From contig WTGN01000030.1 in NCBI GenBank assembly GCA_011523545.1, positions 1-64,000 on the forward strand: 64,000 nucleotides of DNA. The letters run 5' to 3'. Positions 55,909-64,000 of the stretch are shown piece by piece. Below the pieces are notes generated by a model. It did no database searches. It saw only the letters and a list, made by a program, of their open reading frames with translations, and was not told the DNA's origin. The number at the start of each line of letters is the position of its first letter. Positions within the stretch are counted from its first letter, which is position 1. The position numbers and the translations under genes were made by a program. This DNA comes from Chloroflexota bacterium (GTDB lineage: Bacteria > Chloroflexota > Anaerolineae > Aggregatilineales > Phototrophicaceae).

Positions 55909-58158
55909 TCAGGCATCGAGGACGAACTCTTCGCCATCGACATCGGCCGAAAACTTCAAGCCGCCGCCGCCCTTGCGGCTCGAGCTAATGCGAACTTCGG
56001 TGCCTTCCGGCGGGTTGGCGCGCAGCAGAAAGTCGGCCAGGGGTTCGCGCAGGTTCCGGCGCAGTATCCGCCGCAGCGGGCGCGCGCCGAATTCCGGCTC
56101 GTCATTCTGCGCCAGCAGCCAGTTCTTGGCGCCCTGCGTGAAGGTCAGCTTGAGCCCCCGTTCCTTGGCCAGTTTGTTTTCCTTCTCTATCAGCAGATCG
56201 AGAATGAGCACGAAGTCTTCGTCGCTCAAGGCGTTGAAGAGGATCACTTCATCCAGGCGATTGATGAACTCCGGCCGCAGAAATTCCAGCACTTCCTCCA
56301 TGATCATCTCACGCAGGTCTTCGGTGATGTGCCGCACCATCAGATGCTCGGAGCCGATGTTGCTGGTCAGGATCACCACCGCCTCGCTGAAACGCGCGAT
56401 GTTGCCGCGGCCATCGGTGAGGCGGCCCTCCTCCATCACCTGCAGCAGCACGTCCATGATCCGCGGGTGCGATTTTTCGATTTCGTCCAGGAGCACGATC
56501 GTGTAGGGCTGCTGGCGGATTCGCTCGGTGAGTTGCCCGCCTTCGTCGCTGCCGACATAACCGACAGCCGAGCCGATCAATCGATTGATGCTGCTTTCGT
56601 CTTTGTATTCACTCATATCGAGCGGGAAGAGATTTTCTTCGCTGCCGAACATGAAGTCCGCCAGGACGCGGGCCAGCTCGGTTTTGCCGATGCCGGTCGG
56701 CCCGAGGAAGAGGAAAGCGCCAATGGGGCGCCGCGGGTCTTTAAGCCCGACGCGCGCCGTCTTGATGGCGCGGCTGACCGATTGCACCGCTTCTTCCTGG
56801 CCGATCAAGCGCTTGCGCAGGTGGTCCTCCATATTGGCGTAGCGCAGCCGCTCGTCAGCGCCCAGTTTGGTCACGGGAATGCCGGTCATTTGGCTCGTCA
56901 CCAGCGCGACATCATCCACATCAAGCGAGGCGTCGTTATTCTCGGGCTTGAAGGCCAGGTCGTCCTGCTTGGCCATATTGACCATGGCGGCGGTACGATG
57001 GAGCAGTTGCTCGGCGCTGAGCGGCAGCGGGCTAATGGTAAGAAAGCGCTGCGCCATGCGCCCGGCCATCTTCAAAGCGTCGTGATCGACCGCGATTTCA
57101 TAGTCGGATTCCAGGTGCGGCGCGATCGTCTCCAAGATGCAGACCGTCTCTTCCAACGAGGGTTCATCAACGCGAATGACCTGACTGTTCTCCATGATGG
57201 CGCTGACGCCTTGAATGCGTTCCTCAAACTCCTGTACATTGGTCGTGCACATGATCACAGGGTCATCGCTGAGAAAAGCCTTCTGCACCAGAGAAGTCGC
57301 TTTGTTGAAATCGGCTTTGATGGGGCCGCCGAAGAAGCGATGGATCAGCGGCAGGAACAGGATGCCGTTGCGGGCGGCGCTCATGCCGGCGCGAAAAGCT
57401 TCCTGGTCGCCGTCCAGCAGCGCCGTCTCGCTGATTTGCACCAAATTGGTCAACCCCGCCGGGCCCTTTTCTTCCGCCATCAGCAGCGCCAGGCTGTATG
57501 CCAGGGTTCGCTTGCCGACGCCGTCGGGCCCGACCAGCACGACATGCCGATTGACCGATTGCGTCAGCACGTTGATCACATTGCGCAGCAGGTCTTCGCG
57601 AAAATGCACCGCGCGCAGCAAGCCCCGTTTTGCCCGCTTTACAAAATCCACCGTCGTGCTGTCTTCTCGCGCCGGGATGATCTTGCTCGCGTCGCTGTAA
57701 GCGTCCTGAATCGCTTTCGGCGTGATGCTGAACTGGCGCAGGATGCCCCCGGTGCTGACCGATGTCTCAGCGAGCACGGCCAAGGCATGATCGGTGTCTA
57801 TCTTTTGTTCGTTCATGGAGTTGGCGATTGTCAGCCCGTCATCAAGCAAGACGATGGATTGACGGCTTAGCGATACCTTGCGGTTGCCGATAGCGACGAA
57901 ATCCAGGCTGCCGTCGGGGTCGCGCCGGGCCGCAATCGCCGCTTTGACCTGGCGCTGCAGGCGATCAAGGTCGACGCCGCGCGATGTTTCAAAGTTCTCG
58001 AGCATGCGCCAGGCGGCCGTGTTCTCACGGTGGAGCAAGGCGAGCAGCACCATCTCCGGCATAATCGATGATTTGCGATACTCCTTCAGCATGTCCGCCG
58101 CGTCATTCAAGACGGCGTCCATATCTTTTGAAATCAAGTCGGGATTTAACGTAGACAT
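55909..58158 (-). CDS. Clp/HSP100 AAA+ ATPase with degenerate first AAA domain
   Basis: 749 residues, ClpB/ClpC-like. An N-terminal Clp repeat region (about 1-150) precedes D1 (about 170-345). D1 keeps a Walker A, GPDGVGKRT (210-218), but its Walker B reads ILFLPLIH (266-273), so the Asp-Glu pair is Pro-Leu. The usual ALERRFQ arginine finger is AIMENSQ (320-326), and the pore-loop KYRG is absent. D2 is intact: GPTGIGKT (486-493), LLDEIE (Asp558-Glu559), pore GYVG (533-536), LTSN sensor and RPEFINR finger. No M-domain coiled coil lies between D1 and D2. -10 box at 58211. Confidence 0.9.
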   Translation of the reverse strand: MSTLNPDLISKDMDAVLNDAADMLKEYRKSSIMPEMVLLALLHRENTAAWRMLENFETSRGVDLDRLQRQVKAAIAARRDPDGSLDFVAIGNRKVSLSRQSIVLLDDGLTIANSMNEQKIDTDHALAVLAETSVSTGGILRQFSITPKAIQDAYSDASKIIPAREDSTTVDFVKRAKRGLLRAVHFREDLLRNVINVLTQSVNRHVVLVGPDGVGKRTLAYSLALLMAEEKGPAGLTNLVQISETALLDGDQEAFRAGMSAARNGILFLPLIHRFFGGPIKADFNKATSLVQKAFLSDDPVIMCTTNVQEFEERIQGVSAIMENSQVIRVDEPSLEETVCILETIAPHLESDYEIAVDHDALKMAGRMAQRFLTISPLPLSAEQLLHRTAAMVNMAKQDDLAFKPENNDASLDVDDVALVTSQMTGIPVTKLGADERLRYANMEDHLRKRLIGQEEAVQSVSRAIKTARVGLKDPRRPIGAFLFLGPTGIGKTELARVLADFMFGSEENLFPLDMSEYKDESSINRLIGSAVGYVGSDEGGQLTERIRQQPYTIVLLDEIEKSHPRIMDVLLQVMEEGRLTDGRGNIARFSEAVVILTSNIGSEHLMVRHITEDLREMIMEEVLEFLRPEFINRLDEVILFNALSDEDFVLILDLLIEKENKLAKERGLKLTFTQGAKNWLLAQNDEPEFGARPLRRILRRNLREPLADFLLRANPPEGTEVRISSSRKGGGGLKFSADVDGEEFVLDA

Positions 58159-58210
58159 TGACCTGTGCTGTCCTCAGAAACTGTATTGCTCCATGCAAAG
58201 GCGCCGCGTC

Positions 58211-58216
58211 ATTATA
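58211..58216 (-). promoter_or_regulatory. -10 box for the Clp gene
   Basis: Perfect TATAAT on the minus strand, with the start about 46 bases before the ATG. No good -35 box at 16-18 bp. Confidence 0.35.
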
Positions 58217-58290
58217 GCTTAGGCGACGGCGCATCGACTAGATTATCTCGCAAGCGCCGTATGAAAATCATTAGAAATGCCGTGCCCAAG

Positions 58291-60432
58291 TCAGAACTCG
58301 TTCTTCTGGATGAACATGAAGTGCAGAAAATTGAACAAGTCCTCACCGGTCAGCAGCCGCGGCCGCGCGCGGTCTTCGATGATGCCCGGGAACAACTCCA
58401 CGGCGAGCAATTCACCTTCATAGATATACAGCGTATCCATGAAAAAGCGCCTGTTGCCCCAGGGCTGTTGATCGAAAAACAAGTTTCCCAAGCCAAAATG
58501 CAGAAAGGCGGTTTCGCCCCGACGCGTTTGATAAAACTCAAAGGTCATCGGTTTGTGCTCCGCCGTGCCGATCACAACATCGGCGCCCCATTCGGCGAAG
58601 GACTGAAAATCGATGCGCTGTTGCCGCATCGGCGTGAAAGCTTCAAACTCACGATATTGAACGGTCAAAATCACGATATCGACTTCGGCCGCCAGCGCCG
58701 GCAAGGCATCGCGCAGCCAGCCATCGCCGCGGCAATAGGCGTTCCCCGCGCGCTGACCGCCTAGCGCTTCGGTGTCGTCATTGGCAAAGGCATAATAAGG
58801 ACCGATATTGTTGCAAGCTATCCAGCCGATACGCGATCCGTTGTGCTCCAGGATCAATGGCCGCCGCGCCTCCGCCAGGTTGCGCCCGCCGCCGACAAGG
58901 GCAAAGCCGCGCTCTTCAAAGTGATCCAGCGTATCTTCAAACGCTTGGTAACCATAGTCGTTGATGTGATTGCCGGTTAAATCGACGACATCCACATCAA
59001 GAATGTCGAAAAGCCTCGCCTGATCGCGCGTCATGCACATGCTGTTGTTCCCGCCCAAGACTGGGCCGGTCGCCTCCGGACAGCCGGGCGCGATCGACGC
59101 TTCATGCGTGATATGAAAATAATCAGCTCGACGCACATAATCGCGGATGCCGCTGGCGGCGTGTTCAACTCCAATCGCTTCAACGGCCGGCAGTGTATGC
59201 CGCGCCAGCGCAGTCGTGCCGGACAGGGTGACGCGCGTCAGCCGCTCGGGCATAAAATTAGGCGCGCCGCTGTGAAAGACCAGCGGATAAGCCGCCAACT
59301 GATCGACAACGGGCACATCATCCAGCCATAGCGGGCGCAAGCGAATATGCAGCTGGTCCATGGGCAAAAGCGTGAAACTGAGCTTTTCGCGCCAAAGTGC
59401 ATAATAGAGCTTGTTGTCGGGGACAATATGCGATTGCGGATGCAGTTCGATGCCATGCCGCCGCAGCCTGTCCGCGTTTGACTCACTGAGAACCAACTGT
59501 TCAAGATAGTCGCCGGCCTGCAGCCCGGCGAGATCGGCCGACTCGATCGATGTAAGCAAGCTGCCGAAACCGGCCGCCGGCAGCCAAAGCTCGACGCCGG
59601 CATCAACTGGAGCGTCCACGGGCGTGTTCACGTCATCCGCGCCAGAAAGCGCCGCGCCATAGAAGCTGACATAATCCGCGACGAATTGACCCCAGCTCGC
59701 CTCGCTGTGATCGCCGCCAGCGTGCACGACATATACGTGCGGCAGGCCGCGCTTCCGCAAGATGACGTGCATCCGGTCAACGCCATCCGCCGCGTGGTCG
59801 CTTGTGCCCCGGTCCAGCCAAAGGCGCAAATGCGTATCGAATTTCAGGGCATCCGCCAGGTCAAGCGGATTATAAGCCGGCGCCGCATGATTAAGGTCGA
59901 AATAGGGGCTATGCCCGCCAATGGCGACAAAGCGGCTGGGGTAGCGCAATCCAAGGTGATAGGCCCAGAAGCCGCCGCGCGAAATGCCGCCGATCGCCTG
60001 CCGGCCGTTCAGGCGGAAGCCGTCGCTCGCCTGGTCGAGCAGATCGAGCAGAATCGCGTCATAGCTGACGCCGTCGAATTCATTCTTGTTGGCGCTTGAT
60101 CCGCCGAAGGGCATCAAGACAATCATAGGCGGCGCGCTGCCCGCCTGGATCGCGCTTTCCAGGGCCTTGACCAAGCCGAGGCGCGCCCACTGGTCGTCTT
60201 TGGCGTTGGAGCCGTGCAAGAGCAGCAGTAGCGGATACGAGGCCTCGGAGGCATGATAGCAGGGCGGCAGGTACAGGCTGTACTTGCGCTCATGCGCGGA
60301 AACACCGCTTTGATAAGCCTCGCGCGAGAGCGTGCCCGCCGCCGCGCATGCCTCGTCGGACGCCCGCAGCCCGGGCGCGACGGCGAGAATCGCAAGAACG
60401 ATGACAAGAGTTGTAGCCGACAGCGAGCGCAA
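58291..60432 (-). CDS. Secreted esterase fused to a degenerate CapA-like domain
   Basis: 713 residues with a signal peptide (1-24). Residues about 45-255 are an esterase-D-type alpha/beta hydrolase: nucleophile Ser151 in GGISRGGF, Asp207 in LWLDRGTSD and His242 in GGDHSEASW. Residues about 395-700 match the CapA/PGA_cap phosphoesterase fold: DLTGNHINDYG (Asn488-His489), GGGRNLAEARRP and FGLGNLFFDQ. However GDVMLGR is SGTTALAR (about 404-411), GNLE is ITHE, and HWGxE is QYREF, so several metal ligands are lost. TTG at 60432 has GGAG upstream. Follows the response regulator gene by 78 bp. Confidence 0.8.
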   Translation of the reverse strand: MRSLSATTLVIVLAILAVAPGLRASDEACAAAGTLSREAYQSGVSAHERKYSLYLPPCYHASEASYPLLLLLHGSNAKDDQWARLGLVKALESAIQAGSAPPMIVLMPFGGSSANKNEFDGVSYDAILLDLLDQASDGFRLNGRQAIGGISRGGFWAYHLGLRYPSRFVAIGGHSPYFDLNHAAPAYNPLDLADALKFDTHLRLWLDRGTSDHAADGVDRMHVILRKRGLPHVYVVHAGGDHSEASWGQFVADYVSFYGAALSGADDVNTPVDAPVDAGVELWLPAAGFGSLLTSIESADLAGLQAGDYLEQLVLSESNADRLRRHGIELHPQSHIVPDNKLYYALWREKLSFTLLPMDQLHIRLRPLWLDDVPVVDQLAAYPLVFHSGAPNFMPERLTRVTLSGTTALARHTLPAVEAIGVEHAASGIRDYVRRADYFHITHEASIAPGCPEATGPVLGGNNSMCMTRDQARLFDILDVDVVDLTGNHINDYGYQAFEDTLDHFEERGFALVGGGRNLAEARRPLILEHNGSRIGWIACNNIGPYYAFANDDTEALGGQRAGNAYCRGDGWLRDALPALAAEVDIVILTVQYREFEAFTPMRQQRIDFQSFAEWGADVVIGTAEHKPMTFEFYQTRRGETAFLHFGLGNLFFDQQPWGNRRFFMDTLYIYEGELLAVELFPGIIEDRARPRLLTGEDLFNFLHFMFIQKNEF

Positions 60433-60510
60433 TCTGTCTCCGTCAAGTTAGTTGAGAAGCGGACAGGTCGCGGAAGGATATCAGATTGCGGCGATCGTGT
60501 GAAAGGCGGA

Positions 60511-61353
60511 TCAGCCTGCTTCCGAGACTTCGCCGAGCCGATAGCCGATGCCGCGAACATTGACGATAAGGTCGATATCTCCTAGGCGCTTTAGCTTGCG
60601 CCGCAGGTTGCTCACATGCGGGCGAATGACTTCGCGCGCCTCGGTTTCCTCCGTTGTGTAGCCGCGGACTTCGCGCACGAGCTCGCGACAGGGCACAACC
60701 CGCCCTCTGTGAGCGGCGAGGTAAAGCAGCAGATCAAATTCCGTTGGCGTCAAACTGACCGACTGTTCATCGGCCTCAATCTGATATTTGCCCGGCAAGA
60801 CGGAAAGCGGGCCCAGACTAATGGCATTGCCCCGGGGCGATATCCGTTCGCGAATCGCCGCCGCGCCCAGCTCCACCCCAAAATCTGCGCCGTCCAAGGC
60901 ATCCGAGGCTTCGCGCGCCAGTTCAGTTACGGTCCGCTCTATCGTATCCAGGAGGCGGCGGCGGCGCGTCACCCGGCGCGCATTTTCAATGCCGCGCTCC
61001 ACACTTTCGCGGATGGTCTCGCTGGTGCATGGTTTGATCAAATAATCATAGGCGCCGAAGCGGAGCGCCTGAAGCGCCGTCTCAAGGCTGGCCTGCTCGG
61101 TCATCAACACGACGATGGCATCGGTCGATTTCTGCTTGATGCCTTGCAGCAGTTCGATCCCGTCAATTCCGGGCAGGTCGATTTCGGCGAGGACGAGGTC
61201 AAAGTCAGTCTTGTCATAGCGCTCAAGCGCAGCCTCGCCGCTGTTCACTTCCGTAACGAGATAACCGACGCGCTGCAAGGCTTTGCTCACGGTGTATCGA
61301 TTGACGCCATCGTCGTCGACTAGCAACAGTCGCATAAGCTGTCTCTCAGCCAT
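60511..61353 (-). CDS. OmpR-family response regulator with Glu at the phospho-acceptor site
   Basis: 280 residues. Receiver domain: acidic pocket VDDD (12-15), then DLVLAEIDLPG, where the acceptor Asp is Glu57; Thr85 and Lys107 (YLIKP) are kept. A linker of about 80 residues with one predicted helix leads to a winged-helix DNA-binding domain (SLTPTEFDLLLYLA, RPHVSNLRRKLKRLG, VRGIGYRLG). A promoter at 61390-61419 rules out the in-frame TTG at 61422; ATG 61353 or 61335 is the start. No kinase adjacent. Confidence 0.92.
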   Translation of the reverse strand: MAERQLMRLLLVDDDGVNRYTVSKALQRVGYLVTEVNSGEAALERYDKTDFDLVLAEIDLPGIDGIELLQGIKQKSTDAIVVLMTEQASLETALQALRFGAYDYLIKPCTSETIRESVERGIENARRVTRRRRLLDTIERTVTELAREASDALDGADFGVELGAAAIRERISPRGNAISLGPLSVLPGKYQIEADEQSVSLTPTEFDLLLYLAAHRGRVVPCRELVREVRGYTTEETEAREVIRPHVSNLRRKLKRLGDIDLIVNVRGIGYRLGEVSEAG

Positions 61354-61389
61354 ATTGGCCGCCCGGCCTGAAACTAATGCTCTGATTAA

Positions 61390-61419
61390 ATTATAGTAGA
61401 ATTTTGACCGATTTGATAA
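61390..61419 (-). promoter_or_regulatory. Promoter for the response regulator gene
   Basis: Minus strand: weak TTATCA (61414-61419), 18-bp spacer, perfect TATAAT (61390-61395); predicted start near 61383, leader about 30 nt to the ATG at 61353. Confidence 0.5.
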
Positions 61420-61455
61420 CACATTGCCCTTGATTTCCTTGGAAAACCAGCCACA

Positions 61456-62859
61456 TCATGCCAGGGTCAGAACGACGCAATCGGCATCGCGCGCTTCAAA
61501 ATGGCGGCAATCGGCCAGGCGCCATTCATCGCCCAGGCAAATTGCAAGGATTTCGCCGTCAGCGCATACGAGCGGGATCTGGTCGCGTAGTTCGCGCGGG
61601 ATTTTGCGGTCGATCATCCAGTCCTTGAGTTTGCGTGTTTGCCCGCCCATGCCCTGCGGTTTGAAGCGATCGCCCGGGCGCCGCGTTCGCAGGCGCAGCT
61701 CCAGGCTAGCGGGCAGCAACAGGCTCTGGCCGGCGTCGCTCGCGGGAAGACCTCGCGAGAGGCAGAGCCGCAAATTCGGATAAATGATCGGTGCATCAAG
61801 GCGGATCTCACGGTTGGTATTCGCGGAGATGCATCGATAGCCCGCGCGCGCTGGGGGAGCGCCTTTGCGTTCGATGCAAATGTCGTCATAGCTGAGCAGC
61901 ATTTGCAGCGCAGCGCTCAAATCGCGGCGGGCGCCGGTTGCCGATGATTGCGACCAGCCGATGAGATCGAGGGTTAAGGCATGGGACAGGCGGGCAGATC
62001 CACTGGACAGCTGCCGATAGGCTTCGCGGATAAAGCGCCGTTGAAGCGCCGGATGCAAGGTCGCGAAATCCTCCGTCCGAATTCGCCAGCGCTCAGGCGA
62101 AACAGTCAGAAGCGGCATCACGATCGAGTCAAAACTGGACGATAGGAAATCTTCCTCCACCGCGGCGGTCTCCGCCAAGCGACCCAGTGCGCTGAGCAAT
62201 GCCGGGTTCAGGCGCCTCATGCGGCCGATCAATTCATGACGCACAAAGTTGCGCCGGTAGCCAATATCGTCATTGCTGTCGTCAAAGCGAAATGGCAGCT
62301 TGTGATCGCGGCAATAGGTCTCCAGTTCGTCCTTCGAGAGCTGAAGAAGCGGGCGCACGAGGCGGAGCCCCGGATGACCTGGCAGCGGGGACAGGGCTCT
62401 CATGCCGCGCAGTCCGGCGCTGCCGCTGCCGCGCGCGATGTTCATGATGATGGTTTCCGCCTGGTCCAAGGCGTGGTGACCGACAGCGACGCAGGCGCTT
62501 CCCTGCTCCCCGGCAACGCGCGCCAGAAAGGCGTACCTTGCGCGCCGCGCCGCCGCTTCAATGCCGACGCCCCATTCGCGAGCAAGGCTTGGCACATCCG
62601 CTTGACCGACGCTGTGCGGCACCCGCCAGCGCGCGGCCAACTCGGCCACGAATTCCAGATCGCGCTGGCCCGCCGCCCCGCGGATGCCATGATTGAGCGA
62701 GGCGACATGCAGGTTGATTGTGTTGCTTTCGCCCCAGCGCTTCAGCAGATGGAGCAGCGCCACCGAATCGCAGCCGCCGGAAACGGCCACGATCACCGTT
62801 TCTCCCGGGACAAATGCGGCGTTTTGGGCGAGCGTGTTGCTTACTGTTTCCAATACCAT
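61456..62859 (-). CDS. tilS: tRNA(Ile)-lysidine synthase
   Basis: Converts C34 of tRNA-Ile(CAU) to lysidine with ATP, so it reads AUA. The PP-loop is AVSGGCDSVALL (Ser27-Ser32); NHGIRGAAGQRD, GIEAAARRARYAFL and GHHALDQAETIIMNIARGSG are the family core. C-terminal TilS domains end near LKDWMIDRKIPRELRDQIP. 467 residues, normal. The usual hpt/ftsH neighbours are absent. ATG at 62859 with no strong Shine-Dalgarno; divergent from mreB. Confidence 0.94.
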   Translation of the reverse strand: MVLETVSNTLAQNAAFVPGETVIVAVSGGCDSVALLHLLKRWGESNTINLHVASLNHGIRGAAGQRDLEFVAELAARWRVPHSVGQADVPSLAREWGVGIEAAARRARYAFLARVAGEQGSACVAVGHHALDQAETIIMNIARGSGSAGLRGMRALSPLPGHPGLRLVRPLLQLSKDELETYCRDHKLPFRFDDSNDDIGYRRNFVRHELIGRMRRLNPALLSALGRLAETAAVEEDFLSSSFDSIVMPLLTVSPERWRIRTEDFATLHPALQRRFIREAYRQLSSGSARLSHALTLDLIGWSQSSATGARRDLSAALQMLLSYDDICIERKGAPPARAGYRCISANTNREIRLDAPIIYPNLRLCLSRGLPASDAGQSLLLPASLELRLRTRRPGDRFKPQGMGGQTRKLKDWMIDRKIPRELRDQIPLVCADGEILAICLGDEWRLADCRHFEARDADCVVLTLA

Positions 62860-63015
62860 GTTGAATTTGCCAATGAAGGCCCTGCCTCAATCATAACCTC
62901 GTACCGTCAGCTTGTGAACGATGTGCGATTCAGTGCTATATTTGTTAAAGCGAATTGACTCATTGTCAGCGTTGGCGTAGCCTTGAGCTTGATTAATATT
63001 TGTAATGTTGGACTA

Positions 63016-63024
63016 TGATATAAT
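63016..63024 (+). promoter_or_regulatory. Extended -10 promoter for mreB
   Basis: TGATATAAT: perfect TATAAT with TG one base upstream. No strong -35 at normal spacing. Start near 63031, leader about 27 nt. Confidence 0.5.
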
Positions 63025-63057
63025 GCGCCGCGTATGCCTTTCGTCGAGGGTTAATCA

Positions 63058-64000
63058 GTGCTAAGTCCCCTGGATTTCCTGTTCGGGCTGTTCTCGCTCG
63101 ACGTCGGCATTGACTTGGGTACGGCCTATACCTTGGTGTACGTGCGCGGCAAAGGCATCGTGATCAACGAACCTTCATTCGTCGCCGTCGACCGCAAGAC
63201 CCGCGCCCCGATCGAAGTTGGCGCCCGCGCGAAGGAAATGTGGAGCAAGAATCCGAAGGACATTCTTATAGTCCGCCCGCTGCGCGACGGCGTCATCAGC
63301 GAATACGAAATCACCGCCCGCATGCTCGATTATCTGATTAAGAAGGCGCATGAGCAGAGCTGGGTGCCAGTGCCGCGGCCGCGTGTGGTGGTGGGCATCC
63401 CCAGCGGCGTCACCGAGGTGGAGAAACGGGCCGTCATAGAGGCGACGCTGGACGCTGGCGCGCGCGAAGCCCACTTGATCGAAGAACCGGTGGCGGCCGC
63501 TATCGGCGCCAACCTGCCGGTGCTGGAGACGCGTGGCAGCATGGTGGTTGATATCGGCGGCGGAACGACCGAGGTCGCCCTATTCTCTCTCGGCGGGATC
63601 GTCATCAGCCGCTCGATTCGCGTGGCCGGCGACGAAATGGACGAAGACATCGTCCAGCACTTGCGCAACAAGCACAATCTCTTAATTGGCGAGCCAACCG
63701 CGGAAAAGGCCAAGATAGACATCGGCTCGGCCTATCCATTGCCGCAAGAGCGCACATATATGGTCAAAGGCAGAAATTTGACCACGGGCTTGCCGGATTC
63801 GGTGGAGGTCAGTTCCATCGAGATCCGCGAAGCAATAGGCGGCTCGGTCAACATCATCATCGATACGGTCAAGGACGCGCTTGACGATACGCCGCCCGAG
63901 CTGGTGGCGGATCTGATGGAAAGCGGCATCACGATTGCCGGCGGCGGCGGGCAGCTGCGCGGCCTGGGAGACCGGCTGCGCGAGGAGGTCAATATTCGCT
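63058..64000 (+). CDS. mreB: Rod shape-determining protein MreB (truncated by window end)
   Basis: Actin-like protein that organises lateral cell-wall synthesis. 314 codons are visible and continue past the window. The phosphate-1 motif is DVGIDLGTAYTLVYV; GIPSGVTEVEKRAV, the connect/adenosine region DIGGGTTEVA with SIRVAGDEMDE, and AGGGGQLRGLGD are all present. GTG at 63058 with GAGGG 7 bases upstream. mreC and mreD would be expected next. Indicates a rod-shaped or filamentous cell. Confidence 0.95.
   Translation, partial: MLSPLDFLFGLFSLDVGIDLGTAYTLVYVRGKGIVINEPSFVAVDRKTRAPIEVGARAKEMWSKNPKDILIVRPLRDGVISEYEITARMLDYLIKKAHEQSWVPVPRPRVVVGIPSGVTEVEKRAVIEATLDAGAREAHLIEEPVAAAIGANLPVLETRGSMVVDIGGGTTEVALFSLGGIVISRSIRVAGDEMDEDIVQHLRNKHNLLIGEPTAEKAKIDIGSAYPLPQERTYMVKGRNLTTGLPDSVEVSSIEIREAIGGSVNIIIDTVKDALDDTPPELVADLMESGITIAGGGGQLRGLGDRLREEVNIR

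Noticed and set aside
55906..57870. Plus-strand open frame of 654 codons
   Set aside because: Antisense to the Clp ATPase; the translation is Gln/His/Arg-rich with no recognisable fold.
61354..61422. Upstream TTG start for the response regulator
   Set aside because: The stretch contains the TATAAT promoter, so it would not be in the mRNA.
1..64000. CRISPR array, prophage or antiphage island
   Set aside because: No regularly spaced direct repeats, Cas, integrase, transposase or phage structural genes are seen.

Overview
This is a GC-rich bacterial chromosome window (64 kb), densely packed and almost entirely housekeeping plus cell-surface genes. I see no phage, plasmid, insertion-sequence transposase, CRISPR or rRNA signal. 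The gene content points to Chloroflexota (Anaerolineae-like): two membrane proteins of the Chloroflexus/archaeal YYY (DUF2298) type, an Agl23-like (TIGR03663-type) membrane protein, a short IF-2, a TL5/CTC-type L25, and small palindromic GGGGCGA...TCGCCCC intergenic repeats. The lineage is inferred from family knowledge, not proven.

Layout. 1-4.7 kb: a small membrane protein, gyrA, rplY and tRNA-Gly(CCC), the last two each with a clear sigma70-type promoter. 5.0-25.7 kb: one long plus-strand block for surface glycans, containing a GT4 glycosyltransferase, a methyltransferase, five very large polytopic GT-C/YYY-type proteins and, embedded among them, an ECF sigma factor with a membrane zinc-finger-like anti-sigma factor. 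25.8-33.4 kb: the translation/transcription operon nusA-ylxR-infB-rbfA-DHH phosphoesterase-truB-ribF, which lacks rimP but has a terminator-like leader hairpin. 33.4-35.1 kb: era and two unknown genes on the minus strand. 35.3-43.5 kb: histidine phosphatase, malate dehydrogenase, a PspC-like protein, a MATE transporter, fmt, recJ, a DUF1385 protein and a sulfotransferase translated straight after mutS. 43.5-50.6 kb: mutS, a ROK kinase without its zinc cysteines, a GAF-PAS histidine kinase and a secreted glycosidase-like protein. 50.6-50.9 kb: a repeat-rich, non-coding segment. 50.9-58.2 kb: secreted and membrane proteins, a methyltransferase, a phosphohexomutase and a Clp ATPase with a degenerate first AAA domain. 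58.3-64 kb: an esterase/CapA-like fusion, a response regulator with Glu at the phospho-acceptor position, tilS and the 5' part of mreB.

The strongest candidates for new biology are: the 20-kb surface-glycan locus with its built-in sigma/anti-sigma pair; the pseudo-D1 Clp ATPase; the esterase fused to a CapA-like domain that has lost metal ligands; the phosphomimetic response regulator; and the covarying palindromic repeats, half-copies of which sit upstream of gyrA and directly against the nusA promoter. All functions are read from translated sequence and motif recognition; no database search was run.
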